Shown here in pieces: positions 19,294 through 26,795 of a stretch of 64,000 bases of DNA. The notes under the pieces are model-generated. The model was not told the origin of the DNA. It did not search any database and saw nothing but the letters and a program-made list of their open reading frames with translations. This DNA comes from Tersicoccus phoenicis. GTDB lineage: Bacteria > Actinomycetota > Actinomycetes > Actinomycetales > Micrococcaceae. Location: contig NZ_MRDE01000064.1 in NCBI RefSeq assembly GCF_001968835.1, positions 115,285 through 179,284 on the forward strand, read 5' to 3'. Positions within the stretch are counted from its first letter, which is position 1, and each line of letters opens with the position of its first letter. A program made the translations under genes and the position numbers.

Positions 19294-19309
19294 GTAGGTA
19301 TGTACCCAC
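19294..19309 (+). promoter_or_regulatory. candidate TA operator palindrome
   Basis: GTAGGTATGTACCCAC is an imperfect inverted repeat (GTrGGTA..TACCyAC, 12 of 16 positions symmetric) 17 bases before the GTG of the second antitoxin. It sits in the 109-bp gap between the two divergent toxin-antitoxin modules, where an autoregulatory operator is expected. It could control one or both operons. Confidence 0.45.
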
Positions 19310-19325
19310 ATTCTGGAGGGGACCG

Positions 19326-19562
19326 GTGAAGACGATAAGTGCGCGCGACTTCAATCGAGATGTCAGCGCCGCCAAGCGAGCAGCCGATGATGGCCCCGTG
19401 GTCATCACCGATCGGGGTCGAGCGGCCTACGTGCTGCTGTCGGCACCAGCCTACGAAAAACTCACCGACAAACGCAGCATCGTTGAGTGGCTGCAGACCG
19501 ATGACGACCTCGACTTCGAGCCGGGCCGGCTGACGTCCCTGCCGCGGGCCGCGCAGCTTTGA
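19326..19562 (+). CDS. Phd/YefM-family antitoxin (VapB-like partner)
   Basis: 78-residue antitoxin with the Phd N-terminal fold (KTISARDFNRDVSAAKRAADDGPVVI, TDRGRAAYVLLSAPAYEKL) and a C-terminal toxin-binding part containing WLQTDDDLDFEPGRL. The GTG start at 19326 is decided by GGAGG seven bases upstream. Its stop overlaps the VapC start by TTGA. Phd-type antitoxins paired with PIN toxins are a known combination. Confidence 0.9.
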   Translation: MKTISARDFNRDVSAAKRAADDGPVVITDRGRAAYVLLSAPAYEKLTDKRSIVEWLQTDDDLDFEPGRLTSLPRAAQL

Positions 19563-19984
19563 GCTTTCTCCTCGACACGAACGTCGTCAGCGAGTTGCGA
19601 AAGCCGCCCGGCGTCGTCGACCCTCGGGTGTTGGACTGGGCGCAGCGGCATCCTGCACGGGGCCTGTACATCAGCGTCGTCACCGTATTGGAGGTCGAGT
19701 TGGGCGTCGCGCGAGTGGAGCGCCGCGATCGCCGGCAAGGGGCTGCGCTCAGGGCCTGGATGGACGCAGGGGTACTGGCCGGGTTCGCCGGTCGCATCCT
19801 CCCGGTGGACATCGACGTAGCCCTGCGAGCGGCGCATCTCCACGTACCAGACCCTCGTCCCGAACGTGACGCGTTCATTGCTGCGACCGCCGCCATCCAT
19901 GGCCTGACGGTCGTGACGCGGAACGTGAGGGACTTCGAGCCGACCGGGGTCGCAGTGCTGGATCCGTGGTCGTCGGGCTCGTAG
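19559..19984 (+). CDS. vapC: PIN-domain toxin VapC
   Basis: 141-residue PIN-domain ribonuclease. The acidic metal-binding residues are in place: LLDTNVVSEL (first Asp), the glutamate in VLEVELGV, and PERDAFIAATAAIHGLTVVTRN with the C-terminal Asp pair region. VapC toxins cut tRNA or rRNA. Start is TTG at 19559 overlapping the antitoxin stop by 4 bases, giving coupled, lower translation. It is the right half of the divergent pair of modules. Confidence 0.93.
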   Translation: MSFLLDTNVVSELRKPPGVVDPRVLDWAQRHPARGLYISVVTVLEVELGVARVERRDRRQGAALRAWMDAGVLAGFAGRILPVDIDVALRAAHLHVPDPRPERDAFIAATAAIHGLTVVTRNVRDFEPTGVAVLDPWSSGS

Positions 19985-20086
19985 TCGGCGCACTCCCCGT
20001 CCGGTCGCGGGCCGTCCAAGAGCGATCTGGATCGACAACCTTTCGCTAGGTGAGGACCCCGCCGCCTCCCCGTCGTCATGTGGGGT

Positions 20087-20602
20087 CTAGGGCGTCGCCA
20101 GCTGAACCGTGGGCGCCCCTTCGACGTTCCACTCGAACAGGGCCAGATGCCACAGGCCCGGCGCTTTGCAGGAGGGATCGATGAGACCCGTTGCGCCGAT
20201 CCGCTCAAGCGCTCGGCGCACCCGCCAGGACCGTGCGGTGCCGGTTTCGGCGGTCTCGCGCTGCCAGTCGCCGGCCGCGTCCTTCGGGTCGACGCCCAGT
20301 CGGCGCATCGCTGCGACGTCGCGAAGGTCCGCGATCCGCTGCGCCGTCACGGTGAAGGTCAGGACCTCCAGTTCGGCGGCTCGATCACCGCCGTGCTTGA
20401 TCAGGGCCGCCGCGACACCGGAGCGCGACGCACTCAGGTAGAGCGTCGGCATGTTCGCTGGGGCGTAGCGCGTCGCTGATCGAGATCCTGCGAGCGCCGA
20501 CTCCCGGTACGCCGGGTCGACAGCGCGAAAGAACGTGCCTTGAACGGTCACGAGCGGCGAGCCGTCCGAGGTGACGGCGGGGACCGTCGGGTTCTGCGGC
20601 AT
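20087..20602 (-). CDS. RES-domain protein (NAD+ phosphorylase-type toxin family)
   Basis: 171 residues of the RES family, whose studied members (MbcT, Res) destroy NAD+ and are held by an Xre/MbcA antitoxin with DUF2384. Seen: GTFFRAVDPAYR (Arg near residue 26), TRYAPANMPTLYLSAS, ELEVLTFTVTAQRIADLRD, and the C-terminal LIDPSCKAPGLWHLALFEWN with the conserved serine. In place of the usual A.AEVL helix with its glutamate I read GVAAALIKHG, so the namesake Glu seems absent, as in some subfamilies. No DUF2384 gene is adjacent: the upstream neighbour is a GNAT. Stop is TAG at 20087-20089. Confidence 0.85.
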   Translation of the reverse strand: MPQNPTVPAVTSDGSPLVTVQGTFFRAVDPAYRESALAGSRSATRYAPANMPTLYLSASRSGVAAALIKHGGDRAAELEVLTFTVTAQRIADLRDVAAMRRLGVDPKDAAGDWQRETAETGTARSWRVRRALERIGATGLIDPSCKAPGLWHLALFEWNVEGAPTVQLATP

Positions 20603-20663
20603 ACCCGATCAGTACCACGTCCCCGTCACTCGTACCGAGCGCTGTCACGCCGCGAAGCGGGTT

Positions 20664-21140
20664 TCAGATCGGCTTGACCATGAACAGGCACGGGTTGTCC
20701 TCGCCCCACAGATCGGTCTCCTCCAGTGGCAGGAATCCACGCCGTTCGTAGAAGTGCCGCGTGCGGCCGTAGCCGAGGTCGGGGTGCGACGGGCCGAGGG
20801 TCTTCACCTCGAGCAAGCGAAGACCACGGGCCCGTGCGTCCGCTTCGACAGCGTCGACCAGAGCGGTGCCGACGCCGGATCCGTGGTGCGCGCGGTCCAC
20901 GGCCATCAGATGCAGTTCGGCGACATGAGGGAAGTGCCGATCGACGAGAGCGATCCCGACGACGACGCCGGTGCGGTCCCGCACGGCCCACGTCTCCTTC
21001 ACGCGAGCGGCGTCGATGTAGTCCTGGTTGGCCTCCGGCAGGCCGAACCAGTCGGGCAGCGTCTCCAGGATCCGCGCGACGTCGTCGGGAACGTGCTGGT
21101 CTGCTGCGGCTGTCCACACGCAGCTATCGTCACACGTCAT
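20664..21140 (-). CDS. GNAT family N-acetyltransferase
   Basis: 158-residue acetyltransferase. The fold is complete: LPDWFGLPEANQDYIDAARV, AELHLMAVDRAHHGSGVGTAL with the acetyl-CoA loop, LLEVKTLGPSHPDLGY, and HFYERRGFLPLEE. Substrate unknown. It reads in the same direction as the RES gene, 61 bp upstream of it. I start at ATG 21140; the open frame continues upstream into the toxin remnant and repeat B, which is not coding for this protein. No Shine-Dalgarno is seen. Confidence 0.85.
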   Translation of the reverse strand: MTCDDSCVWTAAADQHVPDDVARILETLPDWFGLPEANQDYIDAARVKETWAVRDRTGVVVGIALVDRHFPHVAELHLMAVDRAHHGSGVGTALVDAVEADARARGLRLLEVKTLGPSHPDLGYGRTRHFYERRGFLPLEETDLWGEDNPCLFMVKPI

Positions 21141-21141
21141 C

Positions 21142-21208
21142 CCGTGGTGGTGCGCGAGGCCCGCGAATGTCGAACACCACGAGGCCTGCCACGTCGCTGT
21201 GCGCACCC
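21142..21208 (-). pseudogene. remnant of a RelE-like toxin C-terminus
   Basis: On the minus strand this reads VVFDIRGPRAPP, like the VVLDIRGRTDAYR end of the intact RelE-like toxin; 21161-21182 matches 18685-18706 at 21 of 22 bases. Upstream of these last codons the reading runs straight into repeat B, so only the 3' end of a second toxin gene appears to survive. Confidence 0.5.
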
Positions 21209-21286
21209 CAGCCCGAACAGTGACCGCCTTGTTCGGGCTCTGACGCTCTGGCCCGAACAGTGACCCCGTTGTTCGGGCTCCCGTGC
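21209..21286. repeat. 78-bp composite palindromic repeat, copy B
   Basis: Second copy of the repeat at 18507-18584, direct orientation, six mismatches. It has the same two hairpin units with 10-base loops (first unit 21210-21239). It stands exactly between a toxin 3' remnant and the 3' end of a truncated ATPase gene, so it marks a rearrangement junction. Confidence 0.85.
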
Positions 21287-21301
21287 GAGGTGGCCAACCT
21301 G

Positions 21302-21640
21302 TCACCCCGCCCGCAGGAAGAATCCGCGCCGCGATCCACCGGGGGCTCGCACCAGGGACAGGTGCCGCCACAGCTCGGCCTCCGAGCGCCGCGTGTGCAG
21401 GTTCGCGCCGGTCGATCCGCCTTCGGATGTCAGGCCGAACGCCCCGGCGATGGCTTCGACGATCGTGGACTTGCCCGCTCCGTTCTCACCGACCAGGTCG
21501 GTCGCCGGCCCGAGGTCCAGGCCTTCATCGAGCAGCTGATCCACCGCGGGAAGGGTCGCGGGCCATCCACGCCGCGGCATCGGCTCCTCGGCCAGCTCCG
21601 CGACCCGGCGGATCGACAACCGATCACCGAACACGGTCAC
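21302..21640 (-). pseudogene. truncated AAA/ABC-type ATPase
   Basis: The first 112 residues of an SMC-like AAA ATPase of the kind usually 230-270 residues long. The Walker A motif VGENGAGKSTIVEAIAGAFG is near residue 50, followed by NLHTRRSEAELWRHL and GFFLRAG, the point where complete relatives continue with ESFYN-like sequence. The stop at 21302 comes 16 bp from repeat B, so the Q-loop, signature, Walker B and H-loop are lost. Best read as a gene truncated by rearrangement at the repeat. Confidence 0.7.
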
Positions 21641-21668
21641 ACATCCCTCGCACGGTCCCTCAGGCCCC

Positions 21669-22061
21669 TCACTCCTCCATCGCCGCGAGCTGGATGAGGT
21701 TGCCGCAGGTGTCGTCGAGGACGGCGGTGGTCAACGGCCCCTGCTGCAGCGGCTCCTGGGTGAACACGACCCCGAGATCGCGCAGCCGCTGGTACTCGGC
21801 ACCCACGTCCGCGACGGTGAAACTGGTGAACGGGATGCCGTCGGCCACCAGTGCGTCCCGGAAGGGTGCGACGGCGGGATGCTCGGCCGGCTCGAGCGAG
21901 ATCTGCACGCCGTCGGGATGCTCGGGCGAGGAGACGGTCAGCCAGCGGTACGGGCCGCCGAGCGGGATGTCCTGCTGCGGCACGAAGCCGAGCGGACCGG
22001 TGTAGAAGTCGAGCGCGCGCTGCTGGTCGTCGACGAAGATGCTCATGGTGCTGATGATCAC
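21669..22061 (-). CDS. VOC (glyoxalase/bleomycin-resistance) family protein
   Basis: 130-residue vicinal-oxygen-chelate protein. The paired beta-alpha-beta-beta-beta modules show as MSIFVDDQQRALDFYTGPLGF, WLTVSSPEHPDGVQISLEP, and AVLDDTCGNLIQLAAM. The reaction is unknown; small VOC proteins of this type often sit beside ArsR-type regulators. The GTG at 22061 has GGAG five bases upstream, and that GGAG is inside the last codons of arsR, with a 2-base intergenic gap. Confidence 0.9.
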   Translation of the reverse strand: MIISTMSIFVDDQQRALDFYTGPLGFVPQQDIPLGGPYRWLTVSSPEHPDGVQISLEPAEHPAVAPFRDALVADGIPFTSFTVADVGAEYQRLRDLGVVFTQEPLQQGPLTTAVLDDTCGNLIQLAAMEE

Positions 22062-22063
22062 GA

Positions 22064-22384
22064 CTACTCCTGGGTGGTGTCGGAACGGGGGTCGGGAGGG
22101 TGCGGCTCGGTCCCCGGCAGCCGGGCGAGCCAGTCACGGACGGGCGCCAGCGCGTCCGTGTGCAGGTGATGGACGGTGGTCCGGCCGCGCGTGCTCACCG
22201 TGAGCAGGCCGGCCTCGCGCAGGACGACGATGTGCTTGGCCACCGCCTGCCGGGTCAGGGGCAGGTCGTACCGTTCGAGCAGCCGGATGGTCAGCTCGAA
22301 CAGTGTCTGGTCGTTCCGCTCGGCCAGCTCGCCGATCACGGCTCGCCGCGCCGGATGAGCGATGGCGGTGAAACCGTCGTCCAT
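22064..22384 (-). CDS. ArsR/SmtB-family winged-helix regulator
   Basis: 106-residue regulator with the ArsR fold: AIAHPARRAVIGELAE at the N-terminus, LTRQAVAKHIVVLREAGLLTVSTRGRTTVHHL as helix-turn-helix plus wing. No metal-binding ELCVCDL-type cysteines, so it is of the non-metal group often paired with VOC or SRPBCC genes. The ATG at 22384 lies 6 bases from a TATGCT -10 element, so likely leaderless. It is divergent from the flavoprotein gene at 22631. Confidence 0.9.
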   Translation of the reverse strand: MDDGFTAIAHPARRAVIGELAERNDQTLFELTIRLLERYDLPLTRQAVAKHIVVLREAGLLTVSTRGRTTVHHLHTDALAPVRDWLARLPGTEPHPPDPRSDTTQE

Positions 22385-22448
22385 CCTGACAGCATAAGCA
22401 ACTTCTCGGTTGCGTGTCACGTGCGGCGTATGACGTCGCGTGTCACGT
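22385..22448 (-). promoter_or_regulatory. arsR promoter and operator-like repeats
   Basis: On the minus strand GTGACA (-35) and TATGCT (-10) are 18 bases apart, and the -10 is 6 bases from the arsR ATG. An inverted repeat GCAAC-N6-GTTGC (22398-22413) fills the spacer, a normal place for an ArsR operator. Further out GCGTGTCACGT occurs twice in direct order (22412-22422, 22438-22448), possibly sites for control of the divergent gene. Confidence 0.5.
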
Positions 22449-22630
22449 CGACGGCAGCATCGACTTGCGCCGGACCGGCCCGATCGCGTGGGCTGGTGCC
22501 GTTCAGTCCGGTCCGGACCGGACACCCCATCCCGAGCGGCCGAGAGACCTGGCTCCACGACGCCGCAGCAACCACCCCGTGCGCACACGGGGCCGGTGCT
22601 CACGCCAGGAACGATGGAGCTGATGCACCG

Positions 22631-23917
22631 ATGACCACGACCCTGCCGACCGACACGGCCGCCTCGACCGGGTCCACCCCCGGCGGACCCGACGCCGAGT
22701 ACGAGCGGGTGCATGCCCGGTTCGCCCCGATCCTCGCCCGCATCGCCGAGGACGCCCTGGCCCGTGACCAGGACCGCACCCTGCCGCACGAGCCCGTGCG
22801 CTGGCTCGACGAGGCCGGGTTCGGCGCCCTGCGCGTACCCGTGGAGTACGGCGGAGCGGGGGTGTCCGTGGAGACGGTGACGCGGTTGCTCATCGACCTC
22901 GCGGCGGCGGACTCGAACGTCGCCCACCTGTACCGCTCGCACCTGGGCTTCACCGAGTCCCTGCGGTGGCAGCCGACGCCGGTGCGGGAACGCTGGTACG
23001 GCCGGATCGCCGCCGGCCAGACGGTGGGAAACGCGTCCACGGAGCGCGGCGGCAACGCCCTGGGCACGCTGAACACAACGCTGAGCCGCGACGCGGACGG
23101 CGGCTGGCGGTTGAACGGCACCAAGTACTACACGACCGGCACGATCTTCTCCGACCACACCCGCGTCAGCGCTGCGCTCGAGGGTGCCGACGGACGCCGC
23201 TTCGCCGTCGTGCCCGTGACGGCCGACGGCGTGCGGGTCGAGGACGACTGGGACGGGTTCGGGCAGAAGCTGACCGGCACCGGGACGGCCGTCTTCACCG
23301 ACGTGCTCGTCGACGACCAGGACGTGCTCGAGCGGGTGGTCGGGTCCGCGGAGGCGGTCCACGAGGCGGCCTTCTTCCAGTTGGTGCTGCTGGCCGTGCT
23401 CGCCGGTATCGCCCGAGCCGCCCGTGACGACGCCGCGACGATCGTCGCCGGTCGCACCCGCACCTTCAACACCGGCTCCGGCCAGCTGTTCCGGGACGAC
23501 CCGCTGATCCAGCAGGTGGTGGGCCGCATCGCGGCCCGCGCCTTCGCGGCGGAGGCCACCGTGCTGGCCGCCGCCCGCAGCCTGGACCGCTCCCTCGCGG
23601 ACGCACCTGCGGCGGTCGACGTCGGTGGGGAGCCGGAGCCGGCGACCCGCGCGCAGCTGGTGGCCGAGGTCGACGTCGAGCAGGCGCAGGTGACGGTGCC
23701 GGAGCTCGCGCTGGCCGCGGCGCAGCAGTTGTTCGAGGCGTCCGGCGCCTCCGCGACCAGCACGCGCAAAGGCCTGGACCGGCACTGGCGCAACGCGCAG
23801 ACCGTGGCCACGCACAACCCCGCCGTGTTCCGGGCCCGCGCCATCGGCGACTGGTTCGTCAACGGCACCCCGCCGGAGGGGCTGAACGCGATCGGCGACG
23901 CCCGCCCGTCGAGCTGA
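22631..23917 (+). CDS. acyl-CoA dehydrogenase-fold flavin monooxygenase (DszC/SfnC-like)
   Basis: 428 residues with the acyl-CoA dehydrogenase fold but lacking the catalytic EGT motif of true dehydrogenases. Sequence such as ADSNVAHLYRSHLGFTESL, GNASTERGGNALGTLNT, GWRLNGTKYYTTGTIFSDH and the C-terminal ATSTRKGLDRHWRNAQTVATHNP match reduced-flavin-dependent monooxygenases of the DszC/SfnC type, which attack organosulfur and similar compounds. It would need a separate FMN reductase; one candidate reductase lies far off at 63.1 kb. Start ATG 22631, GGAG rather far upstream. Divergent from arsR, which may regulate it. Confidence 0.8.
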   Translation: MTTTLPTDTAASTGSTPGGPDAEYERVHARFAPILARIAEDALARDQDRTLPHEPVRWLDEAGFGALRVPVEYGGAGVSVETVTRLLIDLAAADSNVAHLYRSHLGFTESLRWQPTPVRERWYGRIAAGQTVGNASTERGGNALGTLNTTLSRDADGGWRLNGTKYYTTGTIFSDHTRVSAALEGADGRRFAVVPVTADGVRVEDDWDGFGQKLTGTGTAVFTDVLVDDQDVLERVVGSAEAVHEAAFFQLVLLAVLAGIARAARDDAATIVAGRTRTFNTGSGQLFRDDPLIQQVVGRIAARAFAAEATVLAAARSLDRSLADAPAAVDVGGEPEPATRAQLVAEVDVEQAQVTVPELALAAAQQLFEASGASATSTRKGLDRHWRNAQTVATHNPAVFRARAIGDWFVNGTPPEGLNAIGDARPSS

Positions 23918-23965
23918 GCCGGTGATCGCCGGTCGGCCCGCTCGCGCCGGGTGGACAATGAGACC

Positions 23966-24460
23966 ATGACTCACCGGTTGAACGACGACGAATTCGCGCC
24001 GTACCTGGTGCACCACCTGCTCGCCGCGTCCGCCGGGGTGCAACTGTTCCGGGCTGCGTCCCGGACGTGGCGGGATACCAAGCACGGTCCCGACCTGCGT
24101 CGGGTGACGGAGGCGGTCGACGCCGACCGGCGGGAACTGGCCGCTCTGGTGCGCCGGCTGGGCTACCGGGTGCCACCCGTCCGCCGCGTGGTCGGCGTCG
24201 TCGGTGCCGTCGCCACCCGGATCGATCCGATCAACCCGCTGCGGCGCCGCGGCTCGCAGGCGACCGAACTGGAGCTGGAGGCGCTGGAGTCCGCGGTGGA
24301 CGCGAAGGAGTCCCTGTGGGACACGCTGCTGTCGCTGCCGCCCACACCCGGGCTGGACCGGGCGGCACTGCAGCGCCTGCAGAAGCGGGCCGGTGAGCAG
24401 CGGGAGCGGCTGACGGCGATCCGTCGGGCCACCGTCGCCGCCCGTTTCCTGCGGAGCTGA
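23966..24460 (+). CDS. hypothetical helical protein
   Basis: 164 residues, rich in Arg, Leu, Ala and Glu and almost entirely helical in appearance, without signal peptide or membrane segment. The N-terminus LVHHLLAASAGVQLFRAASRTW and the heptad-like ELELEALESAVDAKESLWDTL suggest a helical bundle or coiled coil; similar actinobacterial proteins are annotated only as hypothetical. ATG 23966 is chosen over GTG 23951; GACAAT lies 6 bases upstream of it and no Shine-Dalgarno is seen. Confidence 0.65.
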   Translation: MTHRLNDDEFAPYLVHHLLAASAGVQLFRAASRTWRDTKHGPDLRRVTEAVDADRRELAALVRRLGYRVPPVRRVVGVVGAVATRIDPINPLRRRGSQATELELEALESAVDAKESLWDTLLSLPPTPGLDRAALQRLQKRAGEQRERLTAIRRATVAARFLRS

Positions 24461-24500
24461 GCGGGTCACCGACGCGTCCCCACCGCGATCGACACCGTCG

Positions 24501-24534
24501 CCGCCGTCGTTGACACCGCGCCGCCGTCGTTGAC
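24501..24534. repeat. 20-bp direct repeat
   Basis: CCGCCGTCGTTGAC occurs at 24501 and again at 24521, a 20-base period. The second copy runs directly into the left arm of the large inverted repeat at 24529, whose first bases GTTGAC it shares. Confidence 0.7.
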
Positions 24535-24589
24535 TATTGAATTTCGGGGCTCCGGCCCCGGGCTGGAGCCCCGAAATTCAATAGTCAAC
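24529..24589. terminator. 25-bp perfect inverted repeat (terminator or mobile palindrome)
   Basis: Arms 24529-24553 and 24565-24589 are perfectly complementary over 25 bp with an 11-base loop (GGCCCCGGGCT). The outer half of each arm is AT-rich (GTTGACTATTGAATTT) and the inner half GC-rich (CGGGGCTCC). It stands between convergent genes (stops at 24460 and 24669), so it can act as a bidirectional terminator, with the T-rich outer arm serving as U-tract in either direction. The length and AT content are unusual for this genome; a MITE-like origin is possible. Confidence 0.65.
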
Positions 24590-24668
24590 GCAGGGCGGGC
24601 TTTCGACCCACGCCGAGTCGACGCAGTGCGGACGCTCGACCCGCGCCGAGCCGAGATGGCCGCCGACG

Positions 24669-25565
24669 TCAGAACAGGACGGTCGCGAACCGGCCGACCG
24701 GGGTGAAGCCCACGTGCTCGTAGACGGCGCGGGCCCGGGTGTTGAAGTCGTTGACGTAGAGGCTGACGACGGGTGCCCGGAGCCGGGCGAGAGCGACGAC
24801 GTCGGCCATGAAACCGGTCGCCAGGCCCTGCCCGCGGTGTCGCGGGTTGACCCACACGCCCTGCACCTGACTCGCGTGGGCGCTGATCGTGCCCAGATCG
24901 GCCTTGAACACGATGTCGCCGTGCCGGTCCCGGTGGATCAGGCACTGCCCGGCGGCGATGAAGCCGCGCACGCGTTCCCGGTAGGACTGTTCCCCCGCCT
25001 GCAGCGGGCTGTACCCGACCTCCTCGGTGAACATGTCCACGGAGGCGGGCAGCACGACGTCGAAGTCGGCCTGCTCCGCGACCCGGACCAGCCCCGGATC
25101 GTCCACGGGCACGTCCGGTCCGATGGCCAGCAGCGGCTGGTCGGGGCGGACGTCGAACGGGTGCGGGCTGTGCCCCTTGATCGCCTCCCACAGCGGTAGC
25201 ACCGACTCGGCCGGGCCGAAGATGGAGGAGAACCGGCGACGCATCGCCAACAACGCCTCCGCGACGGGCGCCGCCACCTCCTCGGTGGTGCCGACCGGGA
25301 CGATGTTGGCCCCGGCCCAGCAGGCGGCGGTCAGCCGACCCGCCACGAAGAGGCCGAGGATCCGGCCGGTTCCGGCGACGATGCCACGGGACCCGAGCTG
25401 GGCGTCGAGGAAGATGTTGGCGACCCGGTCGGCTGCGATCAGCTCCCGCAGCGCAGCCGTGTCCGCGGCACCCAGCTCGCGGACACCGTCGTCTCCGGCG
25501 GGGACGGGCCCGCGCTGGTCAGCCGACGGTGACCACGGGGTCGCCCTGGACGGCGTCCTCGCCAT
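24669..25565 (-). CDS. GNAT acetyltransferase with DUF4081 domain (Rv2867c-like)
   Basis: About 298 residues: an N-terminal DUF4081 region ([21 protein letters not shown] to [14 protein letters not shown]) and a C-terminal GNAT domain ([53 protein letters not shown]). In mycobacteria the same gene (Rv2867c) follows gcpE/ispG. The best in-frame start is ATG 25565, which overlaps the end of ispG by 47 bases; no nearer start codon exists, and a shorter unusual start cannot be excluded. Function unknown. Confidence 0.88.
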   Translation of the reverse strand: MARTPSRATPWSPSADQRGPVPAGDDGVRELGAADTAALRELIAADRVANIFLDAQLGSRGIVAGTGRILGLFVAGRLTAACWAGANIVPVGTTEEVAAPVAEALLAMRRRFSSIFGPAESVLPLWEAIKGHSPHPFDVRPDQPLLAIGPDVPVDDPGLVRVAEQADFDVVLPASVDMFTEEVGYSPLQAGEQSYRERVRGFIAAGQCLIHRDRHGDIVFKADLGTISAHASQVQGVWVNPRHRGQGLATGFMADVVALARLRAPVVSLYVNDFNTRARAVYEHVGFTPVGRFATVLF

Positions 25566-26685
25566 CGGCCTCACCCATCTCATCCGCGATCCGCATCGCC
25601 TCGTCGATCAGGGTCTCGACGATCTGGTCCTCGGGCACGGTCTTGACCACCTCGCCCTTGACGAAGATCTGGCCCTTGCCGTTGCCGGAGGCGACGCCGA
25701 GGTCGGCCTCCCGGGCCTCGCCCGGACCGTTGACGACGCAGCCCATGACGGCGACGCGCAGCGGCACCGTCAGGCCCTCCAGTCCGGCGGTCACCTTGTC
25801 CGCCAGGGTGTACACGTCGACCTGAGCCCGTCCGCAGGAGGGGCAGGAGACGATCTCGAGCTTGCGGGGCCGCAGGTTCAGCGACTGCAGGATCTGGTTG
25901 CCGACCTTGACCTCCTCCACGGGCGGGGCGGAGAGGGAGACCCGGATCGTGTCGCCGATGCCGCGGGACAGCAGCGCCCCGAACGCGGTGGCCGACTTGA
26001 TGGTGCCCTGGAAGGCGGGTCCGGCCTCGGTCACGCCCAGGTGCAGCGGCCAGTCGCCGCGCTGGGCGAGCAGCTCGTAGGCCCGCACCATGACCACCGG
26101 GTCGTTGTGCTTGACGGAGATCTTGAAGTCGTGGAAGTCGTGCTCCTCGAACAGGGAAGCCTCCCAGACGGCCGACTCGACGAGCGCCTCGGGGGTGGCC
26201 TTGCCGTACTTGTCCATGATCCGCTTGTCGAGGGAGCCGGCGTTGACGCCGATCCGGATCGACGTGCCGTGGTCCTTCGCCGCCTGCGCGATCTCCTTGA
26301 CCTGGTCGTCGAACTTGCGGATGTTGCCCGGATTGACCCGGACCGCGGCGCACCCGGCTTCGATCGCGGCGAACACGTACTTGGGCTGGAAGTGGATGTC
26401 GGCGATCACCGGGATCTGCGACTTCTTCGCGATGATCGGCAGCGCGTCGGCGTCGTCCTGACTCGGGCACGCGACGCGGACGATGTCGCAGCCCGACGCG
26501 GTGAGCTCGGCGATCTGCTGCAGGGTGGCGTTGATGTCGGTGGTCGGCGTCGTCGTCATCGACTGGACGCTCACCGGGTAGTCCGAACCGACCCCGACGC
26601 TGCCCACCTTGATCTGGCGGGTCTTCCGTCGCGGGGCGAGCACCGGCGGCGGTGATGCGGGCATTCCCAGGCTGACCGAGGTCAA
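25519..26685 (-). CDS. ispG: 4-hydroxy-3-methylbut-2-enyl-diphosphate synthase
   Basis: MEP pathway enzyme (GcpE) converting MEcPP to HMBPP with a [4Fe-4S] cluster. 388 residues: TIM-barrel domain ([35 protein letters not shown]) and C-terminal cluster domain with CPSCGR and the CVVNGPGEA motif that supplies the third cysteine. The start is TTG at 26685, decided by GAGGAG five bases upstream. A GATAAT element lies about 34 bases upstream. It stands with dxr and rseP, so two MEP enzymes are clustered. Confidence 0.98.
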   Translation of the reverse strand: MTSVSLGMPASPPPVLAPRRKTRQIKVGSVGVGSDYPVSVQSMTTTPTTDINATLQQIAELTASGCDIVRVACPSQDDADALPIIAKKSQIPVIADIHFQPKYVFAAIEAGCAAVRVNPGNIRKFDDQVKEIAQAAKDHGTSIRIGVNAGSLDKRIMDKYGKATPEALVESAVWEASLFEEHDFHDFKISVKHNDPVVMVRAYELLAQRGDWPLHLGVTEAGPAFQGTIKSATAFGALLSRGIGDTIRVSLSAPPVEEVKVGNQILQSLNLRPRKLEIVSCPSCGRAQVDVYTLADKVTAGLEGLTVPLRVAVMGCVVNGPGEAREADLGVASGNGKGQIFVKGEVVKTVPEDQIVETLIDEAMRIADEMGEADGEDAVQGDPVVTVG

Positions 26686-26718
26686 GTTGTCTCCTCACGG
26701 ATCGGTGGATCGACGTCC

Positions 26719-26724
26719 ATTATC
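26719..26724 (-). promoter_or_regulatory. candidate -10 element upstream of ispG
   Basis: GATAAT on the minus strand in the context GAGGATAATGG, five of six bases of the consensus, 34 bases before the ispG TTG. It suggests that ispG can be transcribed apart from rseP. No convincing -35 is at the right distance. Confidence 0.4.
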
Positions 26725-26795
26725 CTCCCCCACCTGTTCGTCACCGCGCCGCCTTCCGGATCGTTCGCCAGCAGCGTGGGCGGGACCGAGGAGGC

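Noticed and set aside
19326..19562. Partial frame 19339-19533 as an alternative antitoxin
   Set aside because: It is an out-of-frame shadow; the GTG frame at 19326 has the ribosome-binding site and the Phd fold.
22064..24469. 801-codon minus-strand frame ending in an ArsR domain
   Set aside because: Only the last 106 codons are a real protein. The rest is antisense to the DszC-like gene and the 23966 gene.
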